From positions 1 through 7,459 of the forward strand of contig JAEYZO010000790.1 in assembly GCA_023428035.1 (NCBI GenBank): DNA of 7,459 bases. Reading direction: 5' to 3'. This document shows positions 5,937-7,459 of this stretch, in pieces; position 1 is the stretch's first letter, and every line of letters begins with the position of its first letter. This DNA comes from Pseudomonadota bacterium (GTDB lineage Bacteria > Myxococcota_A > Polyangia > Polyangiales > Ga0077539). A model generated the notes under the pieces. The model saw nothing but the letters and a program-made list of their open reading frames with translations, searched no databases and was not told the DNA's origin. A program made the position numbers and the translations under genes.

Positions 5937-7459
5937 TCAGCCCGCGTCAAGGGCGCGGTCGAGGTCGAGGGCCACCACGCGCATGAGCTCCTCGTCGCTC
6001 ATCTCGGTGAGCGAGCGCTCGGCGCCCCCCGAGGGGTCGAGGATCGCCCCCGCCACGGCCCTCTTCTCGGTGAGCATCGCGTCGATGCGCTCCTCGAGGG
6101 TGCCGCGGCACACGAAGCGGTGGACGAGCACGTTGCGCTTCTGACCGATGCGGTACGCGCGGTCGGTGGCCTGGTCCTCGACGGCGGGGTTCCACCAGCG
6201 GTCGAAGTGCACGACGTGCTGCGCCGCGGTGAGGTTGAGCCCCGTGCCACCGGCCTTGAGCGAGAGCACGAAGAAGGGCACCCGCGGGTCGGTCTGAAAG
6301 GCCTCGACCAGCGCCGCGCGCTTCTTCACCGGCGTCGCGCCGTGCAGCACCACCCCCGACACGCCGAACACCCCCGACAGGAACGCCTCCAGCGGCCCGC
6401 ACATCTCCTGGAACTGCGTGAACACCAGCGCCTTCTCGCCCCTCGCCGCGACGGCCTCGGCGACCTCCCCGAGCCGCGCGAACTTCCCGCTGTCGCCCGG
6501 GTCGAAGGCGCCGTCACCCGTCCACTGCGAGGGGTGGTTGCACACCTGCTTGAAGCGCATGAGCGACGCGAGCACCACGCCTCGCCGCTTCGTGTCGTCG
6601 CCGCCGGTCGCTTCGAGCGCGGCGCGCAGCTCCTCCACCGCCTCGCGGTAGAGCTTCGCCTGCGCCTTGGTGAGCGCGCACCACGCCGTCACCTCGGTCT
6701 TGTCAGGCAGGTCGCTCACCACCGATTTGTCGCTCTTGAGCCTCCGCAGGATGTACGGCCCCACGAGCCTCCGCAGCGGCGCGTAGCCCTCCGTCGACTC
6801 GCCCTCCGAGAGCTTCCTGGCGAAGCGCTTGAAGTCCTTGGCGCCGCCGAGGAGGCCCGGCTGCGCGAAGTCGAAGATCGACCAGAGGTCCCCGAGGCGG
6901 TTCTCGACGGGGGTGCCCGTGAGCGCGAAGCGGCCCCGCGCCTTGAGCGCCCGCGCCGCCCGGCTCTGCTTCGTCTCGGCGTTCTTGATCGCCTGCGCCT
7001 CGTCGAGCACGGCGAGGCCCCACCTCGCCTCGCCCATCCACCCGCTGCGCGTGAGGAAGCCGTAGCTCGTCAGCACCACGTCGGCGTCGGCCCTCCACGC
7101 CTCGGCGGCCTTCGCGTCGTCGGGGGGAGCGTCGCGCCCCGCCGAGGGGTGCGCGGTCTTCACTCTCAGCGACGGCGCGAAGCGGGAGAGCTCAGCGCGC
7201 CAGTTGGCGAGCAGCGACGCGGGCGCCACCAGCAGGTGCGGCGGCGCGTCGGGCTCACGTCTCCGCTGCTCCAGCAGCATCAGCGAGATCACCTGGATGG
7301 TCTTTCCGAGCCCCATGTCGTCGGCGAGGCAACCCCCCAGCCCGAGCCGCGACAGGAACCACAGCCAGCGCACGCCCACCCTCTGGTACGGCCGCAGTGT
7401 GGCCTTGAGCGCCGCGCCCGGGTCGACGTCGCCGAGCGTCGCGGGGTCGCGCAGCGACG
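5937..7459 (-). CDS. SNF2-family DNA-dependent ATPase/helicase, C-terminal part (5' end beyond window)
   Basis: The protein belongs to the Swi2/Snf2 ATPases (superfamily 2), which move along or remodel double-stranded DNA and bound proteins using ATP. The frame is open to the right edge. The GTG at 7379 is internal, since the codons before it encode family sequence (LKATLRPYQRVGVRWLWFL). Motifs in order: GLGGCLADDMGLGKT (Walker A, near 7300-7335), PASLLANW, LDEAQAIKN with the DEAQ box at 6993-7004, LTGTPVENRLGDLW (motif III, near 6885-6925), then the second RecA domain with FTQFQEM, LSLKAGGTGLNLT (motif V), HFDRWWNPAVEDQ and QATDRAYRIGQ with the motif VI arginine (near 6140-6175). About 507 residues are visible, covering nearly the whole ATPase core; any N-terminal domain is off the window. 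The gene leads the SWIM gene by 50 bp. Role may be DNA repair, transcription or defence; the sequence does not decide. Confidence 0.95.
   Translation of the reverse strand, partial: SLRDPATLGDVDPGAALKATLRPYQRVGVRWLWFLSRLGLGGCLADDMGLGKTIQVISLMLLEQRRREPDAPPHLLVAPASLLANWRAELSRFAPSLRVKTAHPSAGRDAPPDDAKAAEAWRADADVVLTSYGFLTRSGWMGEARWGLAVLDEAQAIKNAETKQSRAARALKARGRFALTGTPVENRLGDLWSIFDFAQPGLLGGAKDFKRFARKLSEGESTEGYAPLRRLVGPYILRRLKSDKSVVSDLPDKTEVTAWCALTKAQAKLYREAVEELRAALEATGGDDTKRRGVVLASLMRFKQVCNHPSQWTGDGAFDPGDSGKFARLGEVAEAVAARGEKALVFTQFQEMCGPLEAFLSGVFGVSGVVLHGATPVKKRAALVEAFQTDPRVPFFVLSLKAGGTGLNLTAAQHVVHFDRWWNPAVEDQATDRAYRIGQKRNVLVHRFVCRGTLEERIDAMLTEKRAVAGAILDPSGGAERSLTEMSDEELMRVVALDLDRALDAG

Noticed and set aside
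4876..7459. Part of a DISARM or Zorya anti-phage system, both of which include SNF2-like helicases
   Set aside because: None of the partner genes (methyltransferase, DrmA/B, or ZorA/ZorB motor proteins) is visible, and the left neighbour is core metabolism. The unseen right flank could change this.

Overview
This is a 7.5 kb piece of a very GC-rich bacterial chromosome. Codon third positions are almost all G or C, so long antisense shadow ORFs run opposite the real genes. Base composition, together with a bifunctional ThrA, a plant-like threonine synthase and a SNF2/SWIM gene pair, would fit a myxobacterium-like organism (Myxococcota). That placement is inference: no rRNA or other marker gene is present.

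Layout, left to right. (1) The 3' end of a gene for a Q-rich coiled-coil protein (+), closed by a hairpin. (2) A small SpoIIAA-like/STAS-type protein (+) with a good ribosome binding site. (3) Threonine synthase thrC (+), preceded by a 14-bp perfect palindrome. (4) A short convergent gap with an 8-bp GC stem-loop, probably a two-way terminator. (5) Bifunctional aspartokinase/homoserine dehydrogenase thrA (-), with an 8-bp inverted repeat just before its start. (6) A hairpin that probably ends the next unit. (7) A SWIM zinc-finger protein (-) with an AKP repeat linker and a C-terminal winged-helix-like domain. (8) The 3' part of a SNF2-family helicase gene (-), cut by the window edge.

The centre is metabolic. 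ThrA catalyses the first and third steps from aspartate (aspartyl phosphate, then homoserine) and ThrC the last step to threonine. The two genes face each other and are not in one operon. Homoserine kinase (thrB) and aspartate-semialdehyde dehydrogenase (asd) are not in the window. The right side is a nucleic-acid-handling pair: the SNF2 ATPase gene is followed after 50 bp by the SWIM gene, an arrangement that suggests co-transcription and a shared role in DNA or chromatin-like remodelling or repair.

I see no mobile element, CRISPR array, tRNA, rRNA or integration site, and no clear evidence of a wholly new system. The points most worth a second look are the SNF2/SWIM pair with its unusual C-terminal fusion, the plant-like ThrC, and the symmetrical elements directly upstream of thrC and thrA.
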